A stretch of DNA of 7,364 nucleotides, from positions 1 through 7,364 of the forward strand of contig JAFZGR010000244.1 in NCBI GenBank assembly GCA_017555325.1. The letters are read 5' to 3'. A model generated the notes under the pieces. It ran no database searches. It saw only the letters and a list, made by a program, of their open reading frames with translations, and was not told the DNA's origin. Below are positions 1 through 7,054 of this stretch, in pieces; within the stretch, counting starts at the first letter, position 1; each line of letters opens with the position of its first letter. The translations under genes were made by a program, and so were the position numbers. Origin of the DNA: Alphaproteobacteria bacterium (GTDB taxonomy: Bacteria > Pseudomonadota > Alphaproteobacteria > CAAHEQ01 > UBA3637).

Positions 1-531
1 ACAACGGCTTGTCCGAATGAACGAGAAGTTGCTAGTAATGGTAAATGTATTTTAAAGGCCTGTAATGATGGACAATTTAAAACGACCGATAATGCTTGTT
101 TGGATTGTACGGATGCCGGTAATTATTTTACCTATGCAACCAAAGCCGAATGTGATAAATGTGACGGACAACGGGTATTTGGGTATTTTAACAATGATAA
201 ATGTATGCTTAAATGCGGTACACCGGGGACTTACACCGAAGATAAACCTTTATACAACCATGACGGAATTTGCTTTTCGTGCAATACTCGTTCATCTGTG
301 AATATGAACTGGGGAGATAAATCCCGTTGCGAATCGGTTTGTCCTAATCGCACACTAGAAGGGAACAACTGTGTGTTTCGGGAATGTTCGGTTGGTATGT
401 TTTCTGGCAATGATCAGGTTTGTTATGGGTGTGGGATTGTTACCCCGATTGCAACAACCAAAGATGAATGCAAAAGATGTTTAAATCGGGAATATGGCGC
501 AGACGGATATTGCGGATTGAAAAGCATATAA
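1..531 (+). CDS. Cysteine-rich repeat protein, C-terminal part (5' truncated by the window edge)
   Basis: The frame is open from base 1 to the TAA at 529-531, giving 176 visible residues; the true start lies outside the window. Twenty of these residues are cysteine, mostly as CxxC pairs. About three repeats of 45-57 residues can be aligned (roughly 21-72, 73-129 and 130-176). Each has a G-[FYM] opening, a CxxC (CLDC, CFSC, CYGC), a second pair about 12-16 residues on (CDKC, CESVC, CKRC), and a closing C near a Gly or Asn. The last repeat is cut short and ends CGLKSI. Such dense cysteine pairs are typical of secreted disulfide-bonded or metal-binding repeats (EGF, furin-like, TNFR-like). I infer an exported surface or periplasmic protein, but the signal peptide is not visible and I cannot name the family. 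The gene is convergent with the next one and shares its terminator. Confidence 0.85.
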   Translation, partial: TTACPNEREVASNGKCILKACNDGQFKTTDNACLDCTDAGNYFTYATKAECDKCDGQRVFGYFNNDKCMLKCGTPGTYTEDKPLYNHDGICFSCNTRSSVNMNWGDKSRCESVCPNRTLEGNNCVFRECSVGMFSGNDQVCYGCGIVTPIATTKDECKRCLNREYGADGYCGLKSI

Positions 532-564
532 CAAATTATACTCTTGTTCCTTTTTAGGCAACAA

Positions 565-600
565 AAAATCCCCTGTTGAAAGAATCAATCAGGGGATTTT
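565..600. terminator. Bidirectional intrinsic terminator between convergent genes
   Basis: A perfect 11-bp stem (AAAATCCCCTG at 565-575, CAGGGGATTTT at 590-600) is extended inward by TTGA/TCAA with one bulged T. It begins 33 bases after the stop of the plus-strand cysteine-rich gene and 15 bases after the stop of the minus-strand gene. Read on the minus strand it is followed by a run of six U; on the plus strand the U run is only four. It should therefore be stronger for the minus-strand gene. Confidence 0.9.
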
Positions 601-615
601 AAACAAAATAATTTA

Positions 616-2769
616 TTACGGTTTAACCACATAGATAAAAGATTTTGTTTCCGGTTTGCATATTTCGCTTACACCGAGTTTCTGGGCCGTTTTAACACAA
701 ACGGCAAATGAGTCAAACGTCAATTTAATCATTAAATTATCATTGATATCAAAATGATTTGTTGCCTGAATAATCGGGGTAATTTGCGTACCGAAAATCG
801 TTTCGTTTTCACCGATAACGCCGCTTTCTTTTAAAGAAGGCAAAATTGATTTATCAACTTCTTCTGCAGTTTTTACCGAAGTATTAATCGTTTCAGAAGT
901 TGATGTTTCAACCGTATCTGTCACTGTTGATTGAATCACTTGTTTATGTGTTTCACCTGCCAAAATTGTTTCCGTCTTTTTTAACGGTGATTCAATGGCA
1001 ATAACGTTTTTCTTTTTAGCCTCCAACAATATTTGTGCATATTGCTTTGTTATTTGAGCAACTTCATTTGCCCGATAATCATCCATTTTTTTAATATATT
1101 CATCCGTTAACAAGCTATCAGGAGCCCCTTTAGAAAACATATCTTCTAATTCATTGGCAAAAACTTCAAAAACATCTGCTTTGTAGCTTTGAGTTAAAGC
1201 ATTTACTTTAACATGGGCTTCTTCCGGTGTTATTTTCGATAAAATTCCACCTTCCGATACTGTTACTTCATCATTTGTGTTTTCCATTGAAAACAATTCT
1301 TTACCGTTTTCAAAGAATGTTGTTCGAAAAACAACACTGTCTGCTGGTGATTGAATAATATTAAAAATTGAAATGTCCTTTTTCCATTTAAGTGAGGCCG
1401 ATAAAACTTTTTCCTGATTGTTCTGATAAACACTGAAATCTTCCAATGAAATACCTGACAATAAAATCGGAGCTGTCATTTGCAATTCATCCATCATTTT
1501 TATTTCATCCAGCGTTGCGGCTAACTGCATAATTTTTTGATAGGCATTTTTAAACGAATCCGTCACTTGAATATTTGATGAAATAAACGGCACATTACTT
1601 TTTGGATAAAACAAATTAAAATTAAGACCGTTATTTGTACTTATCCATTGTATCAATGGTTTTTGATTAACCGGATTGAACACTTCAAATTTACTGTCTG
1701 GCGTTAATCCGGATAATAAATTAAAACCACCGGTAAACGACATAATTGCTTTTTTATCTTTTCCAAATAATTCGTATTTTGTGAGTGTTGTATCCTTAAA
1801 CAATGAATTTTGCTCTTCATTTGTACCAACCAACTCATTTGTCATCAAATTAACCAGTTGAAAAATGCCTTCGGAAATTGGCGATTTGCTTTGAAAAGCT
1901 AAAAACAATACATCTTTGTAATCATCATCCAAAACCCGAATTTGCGTATCTTGATTATTTTCTTTAAACGTTATAATCATTTTACCCGATTGTGGTGATA
2001 TCGGAAGCGGAGCAGAAACATTTATCGGAGATGTTTTTTTCACATCAATGGTTAGTTTTGAATCTTTTTTAAAGAGCGGATAAGTTAAATTACCCTCAAA
2101 TGTTATCGTATTTTGGTTATCGGTAACAGTTGTATTCATAATGGATAAACACCCGAACAATGCCTGCGTTGTTTTAGGGTTTTGTTCCGTTAAATAAGCA
2201 CTTAATCCGTCTGTTAATTTATCATCCGAACAAATGTTTTTGCCTTGAATAACATAAGCCGGCACTTCATTTTCAGCATTTTTTATTTCAAATTCACCAT
2301 TCGGTTTCATAAAACCGTTTATTTTGTTATTATAATTAAATGCTCCTTGTAATTTTCCGGACAAATACGACAATGTTATTACTTTGTCCTGATTCATAAT
2401 TTTAGCAATCCCGCTTTTTTGCCCACCGGAATAGGTGTAAACACGCAGCGTTTCTCCTGATGAGTTAAGGTAAGTTTCTATACCACTTTTGAGGTTATCC
2501 TTATAAATTGTTTCAATCCGTGTACCGTCTTTTAAATATTCTTTTTGTTTACCGTTTTTTAAACCATCAATATACGGAACGGTTAACTTAACTGTTCCGT
2601 CTTCGTAAAATTCTTTATATGTACCACTTGTTTTAAAAAACGATTGAGGCGCAACAGATTGAACCACTCCATTTGGATAATATGTTTTTTTTGTTTTGTT
2701 ACCGTAAATATATGTTGCTCCACCGGCTAACATCCCGAGGATTAATAAAAAGAATAAACTTTTTTGCAT
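616..2769 (-). CDS. Membrane-anchored protein with N-terminal MORN-like repeats, function unknown (717 aa)
   Basis: The start is supported by AAAGGAG (plus-strand 2779-2785) nine bases before the ATG. Residues 1-21 are a hydrophobic stretch after MQK, with no lipobox cysteine, so a signal anchor or uncleaved signal peptide is likely and the rest should be periplasmic. Residues about 29-160 hold repeats of the bacterial MORN_2 / YwqK type, such as YPNGVV, YKEFYEDGTVKL, YIDGLKNGKQKEYLKDGT and YKDNLKSGIETYLNSSGE. The body (about 170-530) is rich in predicted beta-strand and matches no family I can name. Its size and membrane anchor loosely recall YdgA/DUF945 proteins, but I see no decisive motif. 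Residues 535-590 are charged and helical, possibly coiled coil; 595-640 is a Thr/Ser/Glu-rich linker. Two cysteine pairs (C179/C207 and C691/C704) could form disulfides. The gene is divergent from the DUF2207-like pair. Confidence 0.85.
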   Translation of the reverse strand: MQKSLFFLLILGMLAGGATYIYGNKTKKTYYPNGVVQSVAPQSFFKTSGTYKEFYEDGTVKLTVPYIDGLKNGKQKEYLKDGTRIETIYKDNLKSGIETYLNSSGETLRVYTYSGGQKSGIAKIMNQDKVITLSYLSGKLQGAFNYNNKINGFMKPNGEFEIKNAENEVPAYVIQGKNICSDDKLTDGLSAYLTEQNPKTTQALFGCLSIMNTTVTDNQNTITFEGNLTYPLFKKDSKLTIDVKKTSPINVSAPLPISPQSGKMIITFKENNQDTQIRVLDDDYKDVLFLAFQSKSPISEGIFQLVNLMTNELVGTNEEQNSLFKDTTLTKYELFGKDKKAIMSFTGGFNLLSGLTPDSKFEVFNPVNQKPLIQWISTNNGLNFNLFYPKSNVPFISSNIQVTDSFKNAYQKIMQLAATLDEIKMMDELQMTAPILLSGISLEDFSVYQNNQEKVLSASLKWKKDISIFNIIQSPADSVVFRTTFFENGKELFSMENTNDEVTVSEGGILSKITPEEAHVKVNALTQSYKADVFEVFANELEDMFSKGAPDSLLTDEYIKKMDDYRANEVAQITKQYAQILLEAKKKNVIAIESPLKKTETILAGETHKQVIQSTVTDTVETSTSETINTSVKTAEEVDKSILPSLKESGVIGENETIFGTQITPIIQATNHFDINDNLMIKLTFDSFAVCVKTAQKLGVSEICKPETKSFIYVVKP

Positions 2770-2802
2770 ACTTTTTTACTCCTTTGAATTAAATCTTTTT
2801 AA

Positions 2803-2831
2803 AAGGTACCACAATCAAAAAAGCAAGTCAA
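2803..2831 (-). promoter_or_regulatory. Predicted sigma70-type promoter of the MORN-like protein gene
   Basis: Read on the minus strand, TTGACT (2831 down to 2826) is followed by a 17-base spacer and TACCTT (2808 down to 2803). This matches the housekeeping promoter form common in alphaproteobacteria. The transcript would start near 2796, giving a leader of about 27 bases that includes the ribosome binding site. No operator is evident. Confidence 0.55.
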
Positions 2832-2864
2832 TTTAAAATAAACAAATTAAAACAAATAATCTGC

Positions 2865-2896
2865 TTGTCAAATGATGTTTTTTTTGTCAATATATG
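2865..2896 (+). promoter_or_regulatory. Possible promoter region of the DUF2207-like pair, with a TTGTCAA direct repeat
   Basis: TTGTCA at 2865-2870 could be a -35 element, followed 17-20 bases later by an AT-rich CAATATATG that could supply the -10. No -10 fits well, so the exact promoter is uncertain. The heptamer TTGTCAA occurs twice (2865-2871 and 2884-2890, 19 bases apart), separated by a T-rich run. This spacing could be a regulator site or chance in AT-rich DNA. Confidence 0.3.
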
Positions 2897-2922
2897 AATA
2901 ATATGATCAAAAGGATTTATCT

Positions 2923-4203
2923 ATGGGGTATTATTATCGGTCCAAGACAAAAAAACAGTCAATTAGTGGGGCTGTTTCACCTAAATTAAAAGGTTCATTA
3001 GCTTATTGCAATCGGATGCTGTTTGATGCATTAAAAGAAAAAAAGTATTTAAAAATTCGCCCCAAAAAACTGTTATCCCCTTTTCAACAAAAAATTGAAC
3101 GGGAACAAAAACAACAATTAAATGCCCTCTTGGGAGACTCTCCTAAATGTCCGCAAGATTGGTGGTTGTTAAAAAACAGTATTTTTAAAAGTTTATTTAC
3201 AGATATCCTCTTTGCATTATTTTTTATCTTTGTTTTTATGGAAATATTATTCTATTATTTCCCAAATAATGTTTTGTTTTCCTTTCTTTTTTCTGCAAAA
3301 GTTCAAGGACCACTTTTACTTTGTTTATTTATACTGCGAATAGTTTTATTTGTTCCGCAACATACAAATAATAAATTGAAGTTAAAGGGCTCTGTTCTAT
3401 TTAAAGAAGAAGGCGAAATTCCCGCCTCTTTTTCTCCGTTTCAAATGGGAGAAATATTTTATGGTTCATCTCAAAAACCGTTTTATTATTTAGATGCCGT
3501 ATTGCTTTGGTTAGTCAACAATAAATACATTCAAATATATCAACCGCAACAAGAATCCGTATTCTTTTCCAAATTAAAAGATTTTGATGGTTCAGACGAA
3601 AAAGTTTCTTTATTTTTTAATGCTTTGTTTCACAACAATTTAACCATGGCATCACTATCAGATTTAAAAAAAGACAAGGTTTTTGAAAATACCTGTCAAA
3701 AATTATTAGCAAAAGAAACAGTCCATATTCCCATAAAAAAAGATAAGCACAAACAGCGTTGTAAAAAAATTTTAAATATGTGGATGTGCCTTATCATTAT
3801 GTCATATGTTTATTTTAATTGGTCATTAATTAATTTAGTCATTGGAGGCATGCTTATGATTGTCTGTTTAAGGAAAGACAAAGGATACGTTATTCCTGAA
3901 AATCAAATGTACAAAGGAAAACATGCCCGATTTAAGCGTTTTTTAAAAAATTGTGCTTTTTATTCAAATGAACAAATGATTCGGGACTTAATAAAATCCA
4001 ATCCCAATTATATGTATGATGTGATACCCTATCTTGTGATTTTTTCTTTGTGGTCGAAATGGGAAAAACAATATTTACAGTTTTATCAAAAAAATCCGCT
4101 TGAGTATCGTGGAAACGGACATTTTAATGAATGGTTTTTACCTCTTTTACGTCAAAGAGGCGGATTATTTAATATCAAAAAATACAAATGGGATTTCTTT
4201 TAA
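2923..4203 (+). CDS. DUF2207/YciQ-related membrane protein lacking the ectodomain (426 aa)
   Basis: The start is set by AAAGGA (2910-2915) seven bases before ATG. There is no signal peptide; residues 1-87 are basic and predicted cytoplasmic. Hydrophobic segments lie at about 88-112 and 116-144, then at 284-298 and 300-316. This even number leaves both ends in the cytoplasm. Its similarity to the cytoplasmic half of the downstream protein is visible in order: a LDAVLLWLVNNKYIQI helix-turn block (190-205), LKDFDGSDE then LF (218-236), and ARFKRFL...SNPNYMYDVIPYLVIFSL..KW (335-380). The counterparts downstream are FLATLILLASKGYIKI, LKEYEGTDE and GFKRFL...SNPNYGFDIMPYLYIFGL..KW. It lacks the DUF2207 ectodomain, the central membrane hairpin and the Gly-rich tail, ending in KYKWDFF. 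It probably forms an operon with the next gene, 56 bases away. I infer a partner or regulatory subunit of the full-length protein; the biochemical role of the family is unknown. Confidence 0.85.
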   Translation: MGYYYRSKTKKQSISGAVSPKLKGSLAYCNRMLFDALKEKKYLKIRPKKLLSPFQQKIEREQKQQLNALLGDSPKCPQDWWLLKNSIFKSLFTDILFALFFIFVFMEILFYYFPNNVLFSFLFSAKVQGPLLLCLFILRIVLFVPQHTNNKLKLKGSVLFKEEGEIPASFSPFQMGEIFYGSSQKPFYYLDAVLLWLVNNKYIQIYQPQQESVFFSKLKDFDGSDEKVSLFFNALFHNNLTMASLSDLKKDKVFENTCQKLLAKETVHIPIKKDKHKQRCKKILNMWMCLIIMSYVYFNWSLINLVIGGMLMIVCLRKDKGYVIPENQMYKGKHARFKRFLKNCAFYSNEQMIRDLIKSNPNYMYDVIPYLVIFSLWSKWEKQYLQFYQKNPLEYRGNGHFNEWFLPLLRQRGGLFNIKKYKWDFF

Positions 4204-4232
4204 TTGACAGAAGAACATATTTTTGATACGCA
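4204..4232 (+). promoter_or_regulatory. Weak candidate internal promoter before the full-length DUF2207 gene
   Basis: A perfect TTGACA (4204-4209) follows directly after the stop codon of the upstream gene. The hexamer 17 bases on is TACGCA (4227-4232), a poor -10; TACAAT at 4233-4238 is better but 23 bases away. No terminator hairpin is seen in the 56-base gap, so readthrough from the upstream gene remains the simpler view. Confidence 0.25.
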
Positions 4233-4259
4233 TACAATAATGAGTTAAGGAGAAAACAA

Positions 4260-6974
4260 ATGCGTCAGATTTTTATTTATTTTTTCATTTTATTGTTTTC
4301 TGTTACGGTTCAGGCAGAAAAATTCAGCATTACAAGTCAAAACATTCATTTAAACGTACAACTTGATAAAAGCATTATTGTCACAAAGGATATTAAAGTG
4401 CATTTTAATGTGCCTCAACGAGGAATTTTTCATTATGTGCCAACACAAAATGGTGAAAAATTAAGCAATATTGCAGCTTCGGATAAACCGATTGTTTCTA
4501 CGGATAAAAATTATACGGTTTTGAAAATGGGTAATAAATCTGGCAATCCCATAACCGGCGATTATGATTACAAATTAAAATACACGCATCATTTGGTCGG
4601 ACAAGCAGACAGAATGCTTTTGTTTTTAACAGATCGCACTCCGACAACGATACAAGTGGTTATGCCAAAGGATTTTACGGATAATGCCGTTCGGTTTGTG
4701 ATTATTGACGGAGGGGTTAAAGAACAATTAATACCCACTCGAAACGGCAATACGCTAACAGCAGTCTTAAACCGTCAATTAACGGGAAAAGAAGCTCTTT
4801 ATTTAAGCGCTACGTTTGGTGAAGATTATTTTACCGGTACGCATTTAATACCGTCATTACCGCAACAACAAAATCACGTTATATCCGTTAAACAACCGCT
4901 TCCACGGGCAAATGCGCCGCTTGCTCGGGCAAACACCACCGCCCCTGCCGTACAAACACAACAGAAGAAAAGTCATCCAGATGTCGGCAATGAAAAATTT
5001 TACATTCAAAAATATGATATACAAATGAATGTAGATAAAAATAAAACTGTCCGTATAACGGAAACAATTGATGTTTATTTTGTACGATCGGCACATGGAA
5101 TTATTCGCGATATTCCAGTTGATTTTCGGGAAAAATTAACGATGGATTCGATATCGGAAAAATATAAAAAAAGTTATGCTTTTTCGGACAACACATTATT
5201 TATAGACTATAAAATCGGATATGAAAATATCTTACAAAAAGATCACCATAGATATGTGTTAAAATTCACACATGAAATTCCATATAATCCGAATGAATTA
5301 TTTTACAATCTGGTTGGAACCGGCTGGGGTGTGCCGATTGAAAAAGTAACATTTTCAATTAATATGCCGGAAGCTATTAATAAATCAGATGTTGTATTTT
5401 ATGTCGGACATTCAGGTTCAAAATTGGGACAAAAAGATGTCACCTATACCATAAACAACAATCATATCACGGGAGAAACCACCCGTATGTTAAAAAAGTA
5501 TGAAGGTGTTTCAGTGAAAATAAACGTTCCCGACGGATATTTCAACATCCCAAGTCCATTCAAAAACAATCCTTTACGGGCTATCGGCGTATTTATATTT
5601 GCTGTTTTAGCCTTTTTAGCATGGTTTTTCTATGGTAAAAACAAATATTCCCAAGCTCCGATTGTTTCTTTCTATCCGCCTCAAAACTGTAGCGTAATAG
5701 AATGCAGTGTTTTGGATTCTTTAAGCATTGAAAGAACAACAACCGAGATAGAAAGTGCTAACGGCGAAAACAAAGGGTTTTTAGCAACATTGATTCTTTT
5801 GGCATCCAAAGGGTATATTAAAATTGAAAAAATTGCCAGCGGCATCAAACCGGATGCATTTGCAGTCACAATGGCCAGTTTAACGGATAGTGGCACACAG
5901 ACTATTAAAAACAAATTTTTTCAAATGGTTGGAATGTTTGTTGCCGTTGTATTGTTTGCCATTCCGTTTATTGGTCCGGTTTTAGGATTTCTTGCCGTTG
6001 CTTTTGTTATCTATTTAAATGTTTCCAATAAAAACAAAGACCGTGTTACCCTTTCAGCAATGGATCAATTGGAAGAAGACAAAAAAGATGAGTTTATGCT
6101 TCACAAATTAAAAGAATACGAAGGAACAGATGAATTTGAAAAGCGATTTATGGAATTATTGTTCCCAAGTGATGCAACCTCTGTTTCTTCAAAAGTTTTA
6201 GGCAGAAAACCGTCATTCTTTTTAAATATGCATCGAGCTTTATCCAAATCGGAAAAATCATTCTTTAAAAAATACGGCCAACAGAATTTGTTGTTAAGTT
6301 ATTTTTTCGGAACAGTCGGAACAATTGCCACTTATTTTGTTTGGCAAACCGTTTTCCCAATTCGTTTTTCATGGATTTGTGTTGCAGTTTTGATTGTATT
6401 ACTTATAATCAGCGGTTTTATTGAAAATTCGCTGACATCCAACAGTTCCAAACTGGTTCGAGGCATTGTGACAGTAATATGGGCTTCATTCCCGGTTATT
6501 GTTGGTCCGATTATTCTTTCATTGTTATACGGAAAAGAACATTTAAACATGAATGAATATTTTGTTGTTGGTTTATTAGCTATTGTTATTATGCGGTGTT
6601 CTTCTCGCTATATGATGAACATTACAAAAATCGGTGCCGAACGAATATCACTGGCAATGGGCTTTAAACGCTTTTTGGAAACGGCAGAATTGCCCGAAGT
6701 GCAAAAAATGTTGGTCAGCAATCCGAATTACGGATTTGATATAATGCCATATTTGTATATATTCGGACTGGAAGAAAAATGGATGAAAAAATTTGCACCC
6801 ATTTTCAGACAAACACCGGAGTGGTATCAAGGCGCAGGCAAATTTTCAATGCATGGATTGCGACAGGTTTCCCGTTCATTTTCTCCGCCTGTTTCCTCAG
6901 GTTCCCGAGGCGGTCGTTCCCGCAGTGGCGGTTCCGGCGGCGGCTCCGGCGGTGGTGGCGGACGTTCGTGGTAA
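4260..6974 (+). CDS. DUF2207 (YciQ-like) membrane protein with two tandem ectodomains and a Gly/Ser-rich tail (904 aa)
   Basis: AAGGAG (4247-4252) lies seven bases before the ATG. Residues 1-19 form a signal peptide with likely cleavage at VQA|E. Residues 21-191 and 246-428 are two DUF2207-type ectodomains. The second has the usual features, including TETIDVYF, GIIRDIPVDF and LFYNLVGTGWGVPIEKV; the first keeps the opening block but lacks the GTGWGVPIE motif. A Pro/Ala/Gln-rich linker (about 197-243) joins them. Membrane segments follow at about 439-458, a hairpin at 555-587, then 677-697, 702-721, 733-757 and 765-781, with soluble cytoplasmic parts between. The SNPNY...PYLYIF block is at 820-835. 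The tail (882-904) is Gly/Ser/Arg-rich and ends in Trp, as is common in DUF2207 proteins. E. coli YciQ is a shorter, single-ectodomain relative. The molecular function of the family is not established. A terminator follows 39 bases after the stop. Confidence 0.92.
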   Translation: MRQIFIYFFILLFSVTVQAEKFSITSQNIHLNVQLDKSIIVTKDIKVHFNVPQRGIFHYVPTQNGEKLSNIAASDKPIVSTDKNYTVLKMGNKSGNPITGDYDYKLKYTHHLVGQADRMLLFLTDRTPTTIQVVMPKDFTDNAVRFVIIDGGVKEQLIPTRNGNTLTAVLNRQLTGKEALYLSATFGEDYFTGTHLIPSLPQQQNHVISVKQPLPRANAPLARANTTAPAVQTQQKKSHPDVGNEKFYIQKYDIQMNVDKNKTVRITETIDVYFVRSAHGIIRDIPVDFREKLTMDSISEKYKKSYAFSDNTLFIDYKIGYENILQKDHHRYVLKFTHEIPYNPNELFYNLVGTGWGVPIEKVTFSINMPEAINKSDVVFYVGHSGSKLGQKDVTYTINNNHITGETTRMLKKYEGVSVKINVPDGYFNIPSPFKNNPLRAIGVFIFAVLAFLAWFFYGKNKYSQAPIVSFYPPQNCSVIECSVLDSLSIERTTTEIESANGENKGFLATLILLASKGYIKIEKIASGIKPDAFAVTMASLTDSGTQTIKNKFFQMVGMFVAVVLFAIPFIGPVLGFLAVAFVIYLNVSNKNKDRVTLSAMDQLEEDKKDEFMLHKLKEYEGTDEFEKRFMELLFPSDATSVSSKVLGRKPSFFLNMHRALSKSEKSFFKKYGQQNLLLSYFFGTVGTIATYFVWQTVFPIRFSWICVAVLIVLLIISGFIENSLTSNSSKLVRGIVTVIWASFPVIVGPIILSLLYGKEHLNMNEYFVVGLLAIVIMRCSSRYMMNITKIGAERISLAMGFKRFLETAELPEVQKMLVSNPNYGFDIMPYLYIFGLEEKWMKKFAPIFRQTPEWYQGAGKFSMHGLRQVSRSFSPPVSSGSRGGRSRSGGSGGGSGGGGGRSW

Positions 6975-7013
6975 AGCCACACGAGAACACTATTTTCACT
7001 TAATGTGAGAAAT

Positions 7014-7054
7014 AAAAAAAACGGTGTTATACTTTATCAAACACCGTTTTTTTT
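7014..7054 (+). terminator. Intrinsic terminator of the DUF2207-like operon
   Basis: The ascending arm is A8 followed by CGGTGTT (7014-7028) and the descending arm is AACACCG followed by T8 (7040-7054). This gives a perfect 15-bp stem around an 11-base loop, starting 39 bases after the stop of the DUF2207 gene. Because of the flanking A and T runs it can work in both directions. A small imperfect hairpin (TTTTCAC / GTGAGAAA, 6993-7012) lies just before it. The descending arm also belongs to the tandem repeat that follows. Confidence 0.85.

Noticed and set aside
4857..5096. A minus-strand open frame opposite the first linker of the DUF2207 gene
   Set aside because: It lies wholly inside a well-supported gene, lacks its own ribosome binding site, and its translation has no recognisable features.
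2923..6974. The two DUF2207-related genes as one gene split by a frameshift
   Set aside because: The short gene carries the same C-terminal blocks as the long one rather than a complementary part, and each gene has its own good ribosome binding site, so they are paralogues and not fragments.
6779..7008. Alternative plus-strand frames across the Gly/Ser-rich tail
   Set aside because: They are frame shadows over the G+C-rich tail codons. The main frame is supported by continuous homology and the characteristic terminal Trp.
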